Shown here: positions 19,128 through 30,139 of the stretch, in pieces | Position numbering within the stretch: the stretch's first letter is position 1 | Layout: each line of letters starts with the position of its first letter | DNA from: Marinobacter vinifirmus | GTDB taxonomy: Bacteria > Pseudomonadota > Gammaproteobacteria > Pseudomonadales > Oleiphilaceae | Assembly: GCF_002258215.1 (NCBI RefSeq) | Contig: NZ_NEFY01000007.1 | Location: 62,001 to 126,000 of the forward strand | Direction: 5' to 3' | DNA length: 64,000 nucleotides | The notes under the pieces: generated by a model | What the model was told of the DNA's origin: nothing | Seen by the model: the letters and a program-made list of their open reading frames with translations, nothing else | Databases searched by the model: none | Translations under genes and position numbers: made by a program

Positions 19128-21119
19128 TTAGTTTGTCTCGGTCAGAATCACGAGCCCCAGTTCATCCGGATCGCCCTCGGTGGGTTCCCAGCGCAGTGCA
19201 AACAAGCCAAGTGAGGCGTCTGCATTGAAGAACCCATCCAAGGTTGTTGAACCCTCAGAGCTACCGACGGTTATCGTCGTTGCACCGTTGGCACTGATGC
19301 TGGCAGAGGCCTCTGCACCATCCACCATGTCGGTAGAAACAGATAGCTGCCCACCCAGGGTGGTCTTTTCTACTTCCAGGAAGCTACCGCTGATTGCGCC
19401 TTCGGTTTCACTTGCCATGGTCAGGAAAGTATTGAACTTGCTGCTGGAAAGCAGGAAACGCTCCTGAGTATCCAGTTTCATCGAAATAAGTTGTAACCGG
19501 TATTGCTTGCCTGCCACGCTGGGCCCACTGTCTGTGGGCAGCTTGGTCATCAGGGTCATGTCGAGCTCAGAGTAACTGCCAAGCTCGCCATCGCCGCCAG
19601 ACATGACAATGAAGTCGCCGGTATCGTTAATAAAACCATCGGCAGGCTCACCACCGGCCTCTGTGATATCACCGGAACTGTCGACAACAAAGGTGCCAGT
19701 GTCCGCTGGGTCTGTAATCGGCACATAGCCCGGGCCACTTGCTGAAAGACTGATCTGGTGACCATGTCCTTCCATGACCTCTGCGTAGTTGAAGTTTCCA
19801 TTGCCGTCGAAGGTGATGGTGTTGACTTCGGTTTTCAGTATCAGCTCACCGGTCGTGATTTCAGACGCGATATAAACCCGGCCAAACTGGCCTGACAGGT
19901 CGCTGCTCTGAAAGTTGGTTGGTTGCCGTGCAAAGACCTCAAAAGACCGGGAGATCTCGTCGCCCAGTTTCTGGGAGGGGTCTAGCGCATCGGGTGTGCC
20001 GTCGTCGTTGGTATCGATCACGGCGTAACGAACGCTGGCTTCATTGGGTTGGACAAAAAACAGGCCTCGCTCACCAGCCTGCACCAGATTGTAGGTTACT
20101 GCAGGCCAGCGCCAGCCTTCCTCCTCTTCGATTTCCTCTTCGAACTCGCCCTGGATAGCGAGGATGCCCGATTGGGTCAGAATGCCGTCGAAGGTTTCAT
20201 TAACCTCTTCGAATTCGAACTCATGGTTGAGCCATTCAGCGCTGGACAAGGATGGGCCTCCCCGGCTTCCGTAGAGATCATCTTCATCGACCAGGGTGAC
20301 GTTGACGACGTTTTCGCCACCGTCTGCCAGCTGAAAACTGGATGCCCACAAACTGTGGGCATAGGTGCCCGAACTGTGATTTTCAGCGTCGTGGAGTTCA
20401 AGTGCGAAGGCGGCGCTCCGGTAATCGCCAGCGACTGTGCTGGCCTCACCCTTGCCACCGGCTACCACGGCAACCTCGCTCTCTACGAAATCGCCGACTT
20501 CGCTCTCCAGTGTGCTGAACATTTCATCAAGATTGGCCCCGGCAGTCAGATCAAACTCTTCAACCTTGCCACTGAGTTTGACCACATCGGTGACAACCAA
20601 CTGATCTAGGTCGGCACCCGTCTCGATGAACTTGCGAAGAACAAACTCGGACACCGGGTTTATATCGACGTCTTTTTCGACAACCTGTGCGCGCAGTTGC
20701 TTATTGTTTTGCCCGGTAATTCGAACCACGAGATTACCTGCAAGGTTAACGCCTTGCGGCAGTGTTAGCTTGTAGTTTCCTGTTGTTGACGTGGCGGTTT
20801 GAGCGAGCACGTCGCCGATTTGGTTGCCCTCATCATCCACGCGAATGAGTTCTACCGTGGCACCTTTTACGGGGTTGAGCCCGGTAATGGCTGCAGCGAC
20901 AGGAGCTACAACAAAGTTCAATGCGACTTCAAAAATACTCGGCTGGGTAAAGCTGGCTATAGTACCTTCTTCACCAGGAGCGGTGGCGGTACCTGAAATA
21001 GTTTCTCCGGATACTGTCTCGCCCCCGGTACTCCCTCCACCGCTACTTCCTCCACATCCCGCAATACCAACAACCGAAGAGACCGCTGCGGCCAACGCCA
21101 GTTTTTTAAAACCGTTCAT
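19128..21119 (-). CDS. Large hypothetical lipoprotein
   Basis: A 663-aa protein with a lipoprotein signal (MNGFKKLALAAAVSSVVG, lipobox IAGC) followed by a Gly/Ser-rich spacer (GGSSGGGSTGG). The mature part has an Ig-like or carboxypeptidase-regulatory-like segment (~60–170), a long acidic beta-rich region, and one DTNDDGTPDALDP motif that resembles a calcium-binding thrombospondin type-3 repeat. It is likely anchored in the outer membrane. The ATG at 21119 has AAGGAG upstream. I do not recognise a named family. It is divergent from the LuxR-type gene, which may control it. Confidence 0.8.
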   Translation of the reverse strand: MNGFKKLALAAAVSSVVGIAGCGGSSGGGSTGGETVSGETISGTATAPGEEGTIASFTQPSIFEVALNFVVAPVAAAITGLNPVKGATVELIRVDDEGNQIGDVLAQTATSTTGNYKLTLPQGVNLAGNLVVRITGQNNKQLRAQVVEKDVDINPVSEFVLRKFIETGADLDQLVVTDVVKLSGKVEEFDLTAGANLDEMFSTLESEVGDFVESEVAVVAGGKGEASTVAGDYRSAAFALELHDAENHSSGTYAHSLWASSFQLADGGENVVNVTLVDEDDLYGSRGGPSLSSAEWLNHEFEFEEVNETFDGILTQSGILAIQGEFEEEIEEEEGWRWPAVTYNLVQAGERGLFFVQPNEASVRYAVIDTNDDGTPDALDPSQKLGDEISRSFEVFARQPTNFQSSDLSGQFGRVYIASEITTGELILKTEVNTITFDGNGNFNYAEVMEGHGHQISLSASGPGYVPITDPADTGTFVVDSSGDITEAGGEPADGFINDTGDFIVMSGGDGELGSYSELDMTLMTKLPTDSGPSVAGKQYRLQLISMKLDTQERFLLSSSKFNTFLTMASETEGAISGSFLEVEKTTLGGQLSVSTDMVDGAEASASISANGATTITVGSSEGSTTLDGFFNADASLGLFALRWEPTEGDPDELGLVILTETN

Positions 21120-21305
21120 AACAACTCCTTGATTCAAAAAAGTACCCTGATTCGCCGGATGAACCAGGCTCTGCCCGAAGGCTCCCTGAGGAAGGGTTAT
21201 TGAGATATAGCAAGGGTGGTCGGGGGGCGCCCCACCCGTTTGGGGAGTGCGGGCCGGCTATTTGTATGAAATGTGTAACTATGAGCGGTTGGAATATCTT
21301 TGAAA

Positions 21306-21325
21306 CCTACACTAAATTGTGTAGG
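21306..21325. promoter_or_regulatory. Palindromic candidate operator upstream of luxR-type gene
   Basis: CCTACAC and GTGTAGG form a perfect 7-bp inverted repeat separated by TAAATT, 26 bp before the regulator start and within the divergent intergenic region shared with the lipoprotein gene. The size and symmetry suit a dimeric HTH protein, plausibly the adjacent regulator. This is inferred from position only. Confidence 0.5.
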
Positions 21326-21351
21326 AAACATCGATACAAGAGTGGTCTGCT

Positions 21352-22509
21352 GTGCATTTCTCCGACCGGGAAAACTTTTTCAACCACGACTTCCATGAAC
21401 TGATTGGCCTGATCTACGATTCGGTCACCTCGGAACAGGGTTTCTTTCCGTTTCTGAAGCGGTTTATCCAGGTGTTTAACGGCCACAGTGCATCGTTTGC
21501 AATTTATAACACTGCGGCAAATTCTCTTCTCGGTGCCTGGACCGTGAATATTCCCGAAGAGGCTCTGCGTTTCTATTCCGAACATGTTTCCCACCGGGAC
21601 GTACTGGTTGAAAAAGCGATATCGGTCAACCGCCAGGGTAGCTGCAGGTTTGTCGCCAGTAACCTCGATCTTGGCCCCGATGTTAAGCGCTTGCGGCGCG
21701 ATACCCGGGCCGAAGAGTGGTTAGAGAGCTACGGGGCTTGTGAAGCGGCCGGAGCGATTGCCTATATGGATGGGCACTACCTGAACTTTTTCGGAATGCA
21801 GCGCTCTCCGGATCAACCTGAATTCAGTTATGAAGAACTCACTGTCTTTGATGGATTCTTACCCCACCTGCATCGAGCTGTGGGCCTGTATACCCGGCTG
21901 ATGCAGCGGCGGTGTGGTCCGGCGGTTGAGCGGTTGGTGCTCGAGCGTGTCAATCGAGGCATCATCGTTTGTGATGCATCTTTCCGGGTGGCCTTCAGGA
22001 ATGGCAAAGCGGATGACACCCTGAAACGCAACGCCGGTTTAAGGGTAAACAGTGATGGCATGCTGGTGGCTCATGGAAACGAGAGTGCGCGGCAGTTTGC
22101 CGTCCTCTTATCGGCTGCTGTTGAAGCGTCAATTGCCAGGCGGGAGCTTGAGGACCAGGTTTTCAGCCTTGAACACGGACAGCAGCGCATCACGCTGGTG
22201 GTGACTCCGCTGCAGGGAACGGCTGAGGCAGGGAGCCTGGCGCAGGGGGCGCTCGTTACATTGCACGATTGGAGCTGGAGCAACGAAATCAGCGACGACC
22301 TGCTGAAGAGTCTGTTCGATCTGACGGATGCGGAAGCGGTGGTTGCGGCTGAGCTGGTTGGTGGCCAGAGCTTGTCGGATATTGCGCAAACCTCGGGGCG
22401 GTCACGGGAAACCGTGAAGTATCACCTAAACAATATATTCCGTAAAACCGGCACCCGTCGTCAGGGCGAGTTGGTGTCACTGTTGTCCCGGGCCTGCACC
22501 TCTGTTTGA
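21352..22509 (+). CDS. LuxR-family transcriptional regulator
   Basis: A 385-aa regulator. The C-terminal ~65 residues form a GerE/LuxR HTH (LTDAEAVVAAELVGGQSL … SRETVKYHLNNIFRKTG). The N-terminal ~300 residues look like a GAF/PAS-type sensory region (RGIIVCDASFRVAFRN) rather than an autoinducer domain, and there is no receiver aspartate. The start is GTG. It is divergent from the large lipoprotein gene, with the palindrome at 21306 between them. The signal is unknown. Confidence 0.83.
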   Translation: MHFSDRENFFNHDFHELIGLIYDSVTSEQGFFPFLKRFIQVFNGHSASFAIYNTAANSLLGAWTVNIPEEALRFYSEHVSHRDVLVEKAISVNRQGSCRFVASNLDLGPDVKRLRRDTRAEEWLESYGACEAAGAIAYMDGHYLNFFGMQRSPDQPEFSYEELTVFDGFLPHLHRAVGLYTRLMQRRCGPAVERLVLERVNRGIIVCDASFRVAFRNGKADDTLKRNAGLRVNSDGMLVAHGNESARQFAVLLSAAVEASIARRELEDQVFSLEHGQQRITLVVTPLQGTAEAGSLAQGALVTLHDWSWSNEISDDLLKSLFDLTDAEAVVAAELVGGQSLSDIAQTSGRSRETVKYHLNNIFRKTGTRRQGELVSLLSRACTSV

Positions 22510-22522
22510 TTATCTGTCCACA

Positions 22523-22547
22523 AAAAAAGCCGCGCAAAGCGCGGCTT
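22523..22547 (-). terminator. Intrinsic terminator, minus strand
   Basis: The hairpin AAGCCGC/GCGGCTT, with an inner GC/GC extension, is flanked on the minus-strand 3' side by a run of seven T. It is oriented to stop transcription from the acyl-CoA dehydrogenase gene. Confidence 0.8.
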
Positions 22548-22708
22548 CAAGAAGGTACCAACCTCACAAGGAGGCGGGTTGGACTAGTTCAGAGACACTA
22601 ATCAACGCATTCATTATTGACCGGAAACATGTCTTGATAAAGGTCATGAATGGACATTTACCGGTCATTTCCGGCCAGATTTTTGGTCTGGCCGGCATTT
22701 GTGGCCGC

Positions 22709-24484
22709 TCAGGCCACCCAGTGCTCATCGGAAAGCGACATCAGGCTGTCCTTTCCGCTCTGGATGTCTTTCAGCAGCCAGTCGGTTTCCGGCATCAGCT
22801 TTTCGAAGTAGAAGCGGGCCGAGGCCTGCTTGCTTTCCAGTAATGGCTTGTTGCCTTCGCCGGCTTCGAGTTGCTGGCCGGCAACGCCCGCCATCCGCGA
22901 CCACAGGTATCCGATCACGGTCAGGGCCATCAACCGCAGGTACGGGGTGGCTGCGGCGCCGGCCTGCTCCGGGTCTTTCGGGGCGTTTTGGGCCAGCCAC
23001 AGGGTGGCCTGTTCCAGGCCCTTGATGGCACCTTTCAGTTCTTCCCGGTAGGGTGCTTCCGGGTTGTCCTTCAGGTAGCCGGTCAGCTCGGCAAACAGGG
23101 CGCGTACCAGCTGGCCACCTTTCAGGGCCAGCTTGCGGCCCACCAGGTCCATGGCCTGGATGCCGTTGGTGCCTTCGTAGATGCGGGCGATCCGGCCATC
23201 ACGCACCAGTTGTTCCAGCGGCCAGTCCTGGGTAAAGCCGGAGCCGCCCAGCACCTGCTGGCCCCAGTTGGCGTTGTTGTAGCCTTCGTCGGTCAGGAAG
23301 GCTTTGACCACCGGTGTCAGTAACTGAACCAGGTCGTCGGCGTTTTCCCGCACGTGTTCGTCCGGGTGCGCCACTGACAGGTCCAGCTGGTGGCCGGTAA
23401 ACAGGGCCAGCGCACGCATGCCTTCGTTCAGTACCTTCTGGCGCATCAGCATGCGGCGTACATCCGGATGTACGATGATCGGGTCTGCCGGGCCGTCGGG
23501 ATTCTTCGGGCCACTCAGGGAGCGGCTTTGCAGGCGCTCTTTGGCGAAGGCCAGGCTTTCCTGGTAGGCCATTTCAGCCAGCCCCAGCCCCTGCATGCCT
23601 ACCATCAGGCGGGCCTCGTTCATCATGGTGAACATGGCGCTCATGCCCTTGTTGGGCTCGCCCACCAGCCAGCCCTTGGCGCCTTCGAAGTTCATCACGC
23701 AGGTGGCGGAGCCCTTGATGCCCATCTTGTGCTCCAGGCCACCACAGAAGGCCGGGTTGCGTTCGCCGGAATCCGGCAGGAACTTGGGCACCACAAACAG
23801 GGAAATACCCTTGGTGGTATCCGGTGCGCCCGGCAGCTTGGCCAGTACCAGGTGCACAATATTGTCGACCAGGTCGTGTTCGCCGCCGGTGATCCAGATC
23901 TTGGTGCCCTCGATGGCGTAGCTGCCATCGTCGTTCGGGGTTGCCCTGGTGCGGATCAGGCCCAGGTCGGTGCCGCACTGGGGCTCGGTCAGGCACATGG
24001 TGCCGGTCCACTCGCCGGAGATCAGTTTCTCCAGGTAGGTCTGCTTCAGCTCGTCGGAGCCGTGGGCATGAAGGGCGCTGATGGCGCCATGGGTCAGGCC
24101 CGGATACATACCCAGCGACAGGTTGGTGGAGCAGACCATTTCATCCACCACGAATTTCAGGGTGTGGGGCAGGCCCTGACCACCGAACTCGATGGGTGCG
24201 TCCAGTGCTGTCCAGCCACCTTCCACGAATTTGTCGTAAGCGGCCTTGAAGCCGTCCGGGGTTTTGACCAGCTTGGTCTCCGGGTCGTAGCTGCAGCCCT
24301 GGCGATCGCCAACCTGGTTGGTGGGCTGGATCACTTCCGCGGCCAGTTTGCCGGCTTCGTCGATCACGGCCGAGATCAGGTCGGGCGTGGCATCGGCGTA
24401 TTTTTCCAGTTCGTGCAGCTTGTCTGCACCAAGGACATCAAACAGCAAAAAGCGAAGATCATTGGCAGGTGCCTGATATTGCAT
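22709..24484 (-). CDS. Acyl-CoA dehydrogenase (DmdC/FadE5-like)
   Basis: A 591-aa FAD enzyme catalysing alpha,beta-dehydrogenation of an acyl-CoA. It has an N-terminal extension, the standard N/M/C acyl-CoA dehydrogenase domains (LTEPQCGTDLG; IWITGGEHD), the catalytic-Glu region RIYEGTNGIQAMDL, and an extra C-terminal helical domain (DUF6470-like, ~475–591). This extended form includes MMPA-CoA dehydrogenase DmdC and long-chain FadE5-type enzymes, and the substrate cannot be decided here. The ATG follows GGAGAGAG. It is monocistronic. Confidence 0.9.
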   Translation of the reverse strand: MQYQAPANDLRFLLFDVLGADKLHELEKYADATPDLISAVIDEAGKLAAEVIQPTNQVGDRQGCSYDPETKLVKTPDGFKAAYDKFVEGGWTALDAPIEFGGQGLPHTLKFVVDEMVCSTNLSLGMYPGLTHGAISALHAHGSDELKQTYLEKLISGEWTGTMCLTEPQCGTDLGLIRTRATPNDDGSYAIEGTKIWITGGEHDLVDNIVHLVLAKLPGAPDTTKGISLFVVPKFLPDSGERNPAFCGGLEHKMGIKGSATCVMNFEGAKGWLVGEPNKGMSAMFTMMNEARLMVGMQGLGLAEMAYQESLAFAKERLQSRSLSGPKNPDGPADPIIVHPDVRRMLMRQKVLNEGMRALALFTGHQLDLSVAHPDEHVRENADDLVQLLTPVVKAFLTDEGYNNANWGQQVLGGSGFTQDWPLEQLVRDGRIARIYEGTNGIQAMDLVGRKLALKGGQLVRALFAELTGYLKDNPEAPYREELKGAIKGLEQATLWLAQNAPKDPEQAGAAATPYLRLMALTVIGYLWSRMAGVAGQQLEAGEGNKPLLESKQASARFYFEKLMPETDWLLKDIQSGKDSLMSLSDEHWVA

Positions 24485-24645
24485 GGACTCTCTCCTGTTA
24501 TCGGTGGGTAGCTCGGGCTACCGGTATTCGCCTTGCACGGTGGGTACAAAGTCGATGTGGTCATTCATACGGCTGTTTGAATGTTTTGGTTTGCTGCAGG
24601 CGAGCCCGATTGGATGGTTTTTTCGTATGGTTGGAATGAATCGGA

Positions 24646-24681
24646 TTGATCACAACCTTCATCACAATTCTGATCACAACT
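24646..24681 (+). repeat. Three tandem 12-bp repeats upstream of SDR gene
   Basis: TTGATCACAACC, TTCATCACAATT and CTGATCACAACT lie head to tail with exactly 12-bp spacing, ending one base before the ribosome site GGGGAGAG of the SDR gene. Conserved positions are T-ATCACAA. Iterated sites of this kind usually bind a transcription factor. Their position over the likely promoter or leader suggests repression, but no factor can be named. Confidence 0.6.
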
Positions 24682-24693
24682 GGGGAGAGCAGA

Positions 24694-25431
24694 ATGGCAA
24701 CCATCATTGCCGGTATATCGGGCGCGATTGGCCAGGCACTGGCCTTGAAGTATCTGGATGAGTTTCCGGGGCAACCGGTGATTGGGCTTTGCCGGAATCC
24801 GGACAAGGCAACGGAAGCGATGGGTAAGCCGCCAGGACTGCACCTTCGGCCCTGGGACGCGGAGTCTGCAGTGCCGCTGGAGGTGGATGATGAACTGGCA
24901 CAAACGCTGGCGGATTCCGGAGGCATTCACCGGCTGGTCTACGCCGCCGGGTTGCTGCACGACGACCGCATGTTTCCGGAGAAGCGCCTTGAGGACCTGA
25001 CGGCGGATAATCTGGCCAGGGCCTTCCAGGTGAACTGTGTCGGGTTCGGGCTTCTGGTGCAGGCGTTGTCGCCCTGGTTCCGGGGGCCGCAGCTAACCCG
25101 TGTGGCCGCCATTTCAGCCAAGGTGGGCTCCATCAGCGATAATCACCTGGGTGGCTGGTATGCCTACCGCTGCTCGAAAGCGGCGCTGAATATGCTGGTG
25201 AAAAACCTGTCGGTGGAGCTGCCCCGGCGTTATCGGCCTGTAGCCTGCGTGGCGCTGCATCCGGGAACCACCCGGTCGGGGCTGAGTGAACCGTTCAGCC
25301 AGTCTCTGGCGAACCTGACGGTGCACGAGCCTGAGGGCACGGCAGACAATCTGTTCCGGGTTATTGAAGCCTTGCAGGAGCATGATAACGGCCGCTTTAT
25401 CAGCTGGGATGGCAGCGACTTGCCTTGGTAA
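24694..25431 (+). CDS. Short-chain dehydrogenase/reductase
   Basis: A 245-aa SDR with the N-terminal nucleotide motif AGISGAIGQALA, the catalytic Ser in AAISAKVGS and YRCSKAALN (YxxxK), resembling the C-factor (CsgA) group. The ATG at 24694 follows GGGGAGAGC. An upstream in-frame ATG would put the three 12-bp repeats inside the coding region and is rejected. It is convergent with the sigma/ChrR operon. In related genomes SDR genes of this type accompany light- or singlet-oxygen-responsive sigma clusters; that link is inferred here. Confidence 0.85.
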   Translation: MATIIAGISGAIGQALALKYLDEFPGQPVIGLCRNPDKATEAMGKPPGLHLRPWDAESAVPLEVDDELAQTLADSGGIHRLVYAAGLLHDDRMFPEKRLEDLTADNLARAFQVNCVGFGLLVQALSPWFRGPQLTRVAAISAKVGSISDNHLGGWYAYRCSKAALNMLVKNLSVELPRRYRPVACVALHPGTTRSGLSEPFSQSLANLTVHEPEGTADNLFRVIEALQEHDNGRFISWDGSDLPW

Positions 25432-25445
25432 AAGCGGGGAAAAAG

Positions 25446-25468
25446 CCGCCGCAGACGGGCTGCGGCGG
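25446..25468 (-). terminator. Intrinsic terminator of the sigma/anti-sigma operon
   Basis: A 9-bp GC stem (CCGCCGCAG/CTGCGGCGG, loop ACGGG) followed on the minus strand by GCTTTTT. It sits directly downstream of the ChrR gene, in the convergent gap with the SDR gene. Confidence 0.7.
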
Positions 25469-25474
25469 TAAAGG

Positions 25475-26113
25475 TCATCGAATAAACGGGTTCAGAAGGC
25501 GGGTAAAGGTGCCGGTAAGCTTCAGCGGTGCGCTCAGAACCGACAGGGTAATGCAGTCTTCGCAGCCAACGGCTACCGGTTTGTGTTCGTCTTCCTCGTT
25601 CAGCACGACGAAGTCCCACTGATTGAACACGCCCTTCTGGTCCGAGAAAGCACCCTGCAGCACGATGGTGGTTTCAGTACCACGGTGGGTGTGGGCCGGA
25701 GCCTTGCCACCTGCTACCAGTTTTTGCAGCACCACACGCTCGCCCTGGCCGGGGAACTTCTCGGTGATGTCCAGCACGCTGACATCACCCAGCTGACGTT
25801 TCCAGGGCAGGTCGTTGATGTCGTCGCCCAGCAGCTTCTGCAGCGGGCTCATGCGCGGCGCTTCTGCGATTGGGGAAACCGGCTCCGGCGCGCTGTCGAT
25901 ACGGGACATCAGCTGCTCGAAACTGGTATCAGACACACTGACTTTGGGCTGTTCGGCCATCATCACGGCGCCCAGGCTGTTCAGGGTGTCTACCCGGCTT
26001 CTGCAGTGAGCACACTGGTCCAGGTGCAAACGGATGCACAGGGCGTGGGGCTCCGTGAGGTTGCCCGCACTGTACTCCATCAGGCTCAGGCTGTCGGGGT
26101 GGTGCCGTGTCAT
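25475..26113 (-). CDS. ChrR-family zinc-binding anti-sigma factor
   Basis: A 212-aa anti-sigma factor. The N-terminal zinc domain has the HxxxCxxC pattern (HLDQCAHCRSRV), and a C-terminal cupin fold carries HTHRGTETT metal-ligand residues. In Rhodobacter, ChrR holds the sigma factor RpoE until singlet oxygen releases it. The gene overlaps the sigma gene by 4 bp (ATGA), the standard co-regulated arrangement. It is not membrane-bound. Confidence 0.88.
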   Translation of the reverse strand: MTRHHPDSLSLMEYSAGNLTEPHALCIRLHLDQCAHCRSRVDTLNSLGAVMMAEQPKVSVSDTSFEQLMSRIDSAPEPVSPIAEAPRMSPLQKLLGDDINDLPWKRQLGDVSVLDITEKFPGQGERVVLQKLVAGGKAPAHTHRGTETTIVLQGAFSDQKGVFNQWDFVVLNEEDEHKPVAVGCEDCITLSVLSAPLKLTGTFTRLLNPFIR

Positions 26114-26760
26114 ACGTTCTGGTCCTGCAAAATCACTTTCAGCTTGTTCAATGCCAGGCGTACCCGGCTCTTAACGGTACCCAGCGGGATATCGAGCTCG
26201 TCGGCCACCATCTGGTGCGATTTGTGCTCCATGTATACCTTGGCAATCACGGTAATCTGCTCTTCCGGTAACTGGCTGAGGGATTCGCGAATGCGCCGCT
26301 CAGACATCAGACGATGAAGGGAGGTTACCGGTTCATCTTCGTTTTCGCCGGGAATCTGCCACAAATCTTCGGTTTCCACGGCCATTTCAGCGCTGGTGCG
26401 CTGCATTTTACGCAGCATGTCGATGCGCTGGTTACGGGCGATGGTGAAAATCCAGGTAGACGCGGCGGCCTTTTTCCAGTCGTACAGGCAAGAGCGGCGC
26501 CAGATCGAAATAAAAACTTCCTGTACCAGCTCCTCGGCATGGCTGGCCAGGCCGTTGGAGATGGCGTAGTACTTGATCTGTGGTGCAAAGTGCTCGAACA
26601 GGGCGTGATACGCGGCCCGATCCTGGCTCTTGCCGACTTTTTCCAGCAGGGCGCCCCAAGGGTCCTTGCTGCGGCCCTCGGCTTTGGCGGGTTGCTTATC
26701 CAGTGTCGTCACCGGACGCTCCTTGACGGTCGCATGATTTGAGCTGGCTAATCTGATCAT
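26110..26760 (-). CDS. ECF sigma factor, RpoE/EcfG11-like partner of ChrR
   Basis: A 216-aa sigma-70 family factor with region 2 (ELVQEVFISIWRRS; WIFTIARNQRIDMLR) and region 4 (LPEEQITVIAKVYMEHKSHQ; IPLGTVKSRVRLALNKLK). The adjacent, overlapping chrR-type gene marks it as a singlet-oxygen or photo-oxidative stress sigma factor. A GTG three codons upstream is an alternative start. Targets cannot be assigned from this window. Confidence 0.88.
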   Translation of the reverse strand: MIRLASSNHATVKERPVTTLDKQPAKAEGRSKDPWGALLEKVGKSQDRAAYHALFEHFAPQIKYYAISNGLASHAEELVQEVFISIWRRSCLYDWKKAAASTWIFTIARNQRIDMLRKMQRTSAEMAVETEDLWQIPGENEDEPVTSLHRLMSERRIRESLSQLPEEQITVIAKVYMEHKSHQMVADELDIPLGTVKSRVRLALNKLKVILQDQNV

Positions 26761-26848
26761 TCTATGCACTCACCACAGTGTTGTCAGTGAGTGTTTTTAC
26801 GCCAGCCCGAAAGGTTCGGATTGCTCCGGGCGAAATTAATGCTGAAAG

Positions 26849-28759
<1,911 letters not shown>

Positions 28760-28898
28760 TGTTGCTATCCTGTCAGGAAACCCGGGGTGGCCGGCAAAGC
28801 GGCGTCAGGCTGCATTGTAGGAGCTGACCGCTGCCCCTACAATACGCCTCTTTTCAGATGCCCGGGCGCAATGCAGTGGCACACAGTGGGAGACAGAC

Positions 28899-29780
28899 AT
28901 GACAGCATTGAACGAAGGCTGGTTTACCGAGGTATTCCAGGACCAGGGCACCGCCTTTTCCCTGCAGGTTAAAGGTAAGCTTCACGAGGAACAGACCCCG
29001 TTCCAGAAGCTGGAAATCTACGAAACCGAAACCTTCGGCAACCTGATGGTGCTCGATGGCTGCGTGATGCTCACTACCCGGGACAACTTTCTGTACCACG
29101 AGATGATGACCCACCCGGCCCTGTTCACTCACAAAGACCCGAAAAAAGTGGTGATTGTGGGAGGTGGCGACTGTGGCACCCTGAAAGAAGTGCTCAAGCA
29201 CCCGGGTGTGGAAGAAGCCTGGCAGGTGGAAATCGACGAGCGGGTAACGCGCATGTCGGAAAAATACTTCCCGGAGCTGTGTGAAGCTAATGGTGACCCC
29301 CGCGCCAATTTCTTCTTTGGTGACGGTATCCAGTGGATGCGGGACATCGAGCCCAACAGCATCGATGTGTTGATTATCGACAGTACCGACCCGGTCGGCC
29401 CGGCCGAAGGCCTTTTTGCCCTGGATTTCTATCGCGATGCCATGGCCGCGTTGCGTGATGGCGGCATCATCGTTCAGCAAAGCGAATCGCCGTTGCTGCA
29501 CACCGGCAGCATCATCAAGGATATCCACACCGATATGCGCAAGGCCGGTTTCGGCCACGTGCAGACTTTGCCGTTCCCGCAACCGGTTTACCCCACCGGC
29601 TGGTGGAGCTGCACCATGGGCAGCAAGGATAACCCGCTGAAGTATTTCCGCGAGGAAGACGCCAGCAACCGCCCGTTCGTCACCCGTTACTACAATGCCG
29701 GTATTCACCACGGTGCCCTGGCTATGCCGCAGTTCATGGTGGATGCCCTGGAAGACGAGGTGCACCCGGAAGAGGGTTGA
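28899..29780 (+). CDS. speE: Polyamine aminopropyltransferase (spermidine synthase)
   Basis: Transfers aminopropyl from decarboxylated SAM to putrescine. The 293-aa protein has the N-terminal beta domain, the SAM-site motif VVIVGGGDCGTLKEVLKH, the gatekeeping DSTDPVGPAEGLF loop (catalytic Asp) and YPTGWWSC. It follows speA divergently. No SAM decarboxylase gene is in the window. Confidence 0.95.
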   Translation: MTALNEGWFTEVFQDQGTAFSLQVKGKLHEEQTPFQKLEIYETETFGNLMVLDGCVMLTTRDNFLYHEMMTHPALFTHKDPKKVVIVGGGDCGTLKEVLKHPGVEEAWQVEIDERVTRMSEKYFPELCEANGDPRANFFFGDGIQWMRDIEPNSIDVLIIDSTDPVGPAEGLFALDFYRDAMAALRDGGIIVQQSESPLLHTGSIIKDIHTDMRKAGFGHVQTLPFPQPVYPTGWWSCTMGSKDNPLKYFREEDASNRPFVTRYYNAGIHHGALAMPQFMVDALEDEVHPEEG

Positions 29781-29872
29781 TTAAAAATTGGACAGGCTCC
29801 GGGGTTGGTCTAAACTGGTTGCAATGGTCATCTAATGGCCAGTCTTCCGTTTAGCAGTCAGAAGGAGTTGTT

Positions 29873-30067
29873 ATGGATGTCCGTAGCGGTGAACAGGAAC
29901 GTCACTGGTTCCGGAGCGAGCGGTTTTCGTTGGTGAACGGGCAATGGTATTTCCAGACCCGGGAAGGGACCGTAGAAGGGCCTTTCGACGATATCCACGA
30001 AGCGGAAATGGAATTGCTGCTGTATCTTCGCCATGCCGAAAATGCCCTGTTTCAGGGGGTGGGTTAG
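29873..30067 (+). CDS. DUF6316 family small protein
   Basis: A 64-aa protein (RSERFSLVNGQWYFQTREG; GPFDDIHEAEMELLLYL) typical of DUF6316, a small family common in marine gammaproteobacteria with no assigned function. It has AGAAGGAG upstream of the ATG and a strong terminator downstream, so it is likely its own unit. Confidence 0.82.
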   Translation: MDVRSGEQERHWFRSERFSLVNGQWYFQTREGTVEGPFDDIHEAEMELLLYLRHAENALFQGVG

Positions 30068-30090
30068 TTCCGTCAATCATCCAGTAAAAC

Positions 30091-30118
30091 AAGAGGGGCG
30101 CCAACCGGCGCCCCTCTT
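30091..30118. terminator. Bidirectional terminator between DUF6316 gene and amtB
   Basis: A perfect 12-bp stem (AAGAGGGGCGCC/GGCGCCCCTCTT) with a 4-nt loop. It sits in the convergent gap and serves both genes. Confidence 0.82.
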
Positions 30119-30139
30119 GCGTTTGGGTTTGCAGCGGGA

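Noticed and set aside
23390..24511. 373-codon plus-strand frame
   Set aside because: Antisense shadow of the acyl-CoA dehydrogenase gene.
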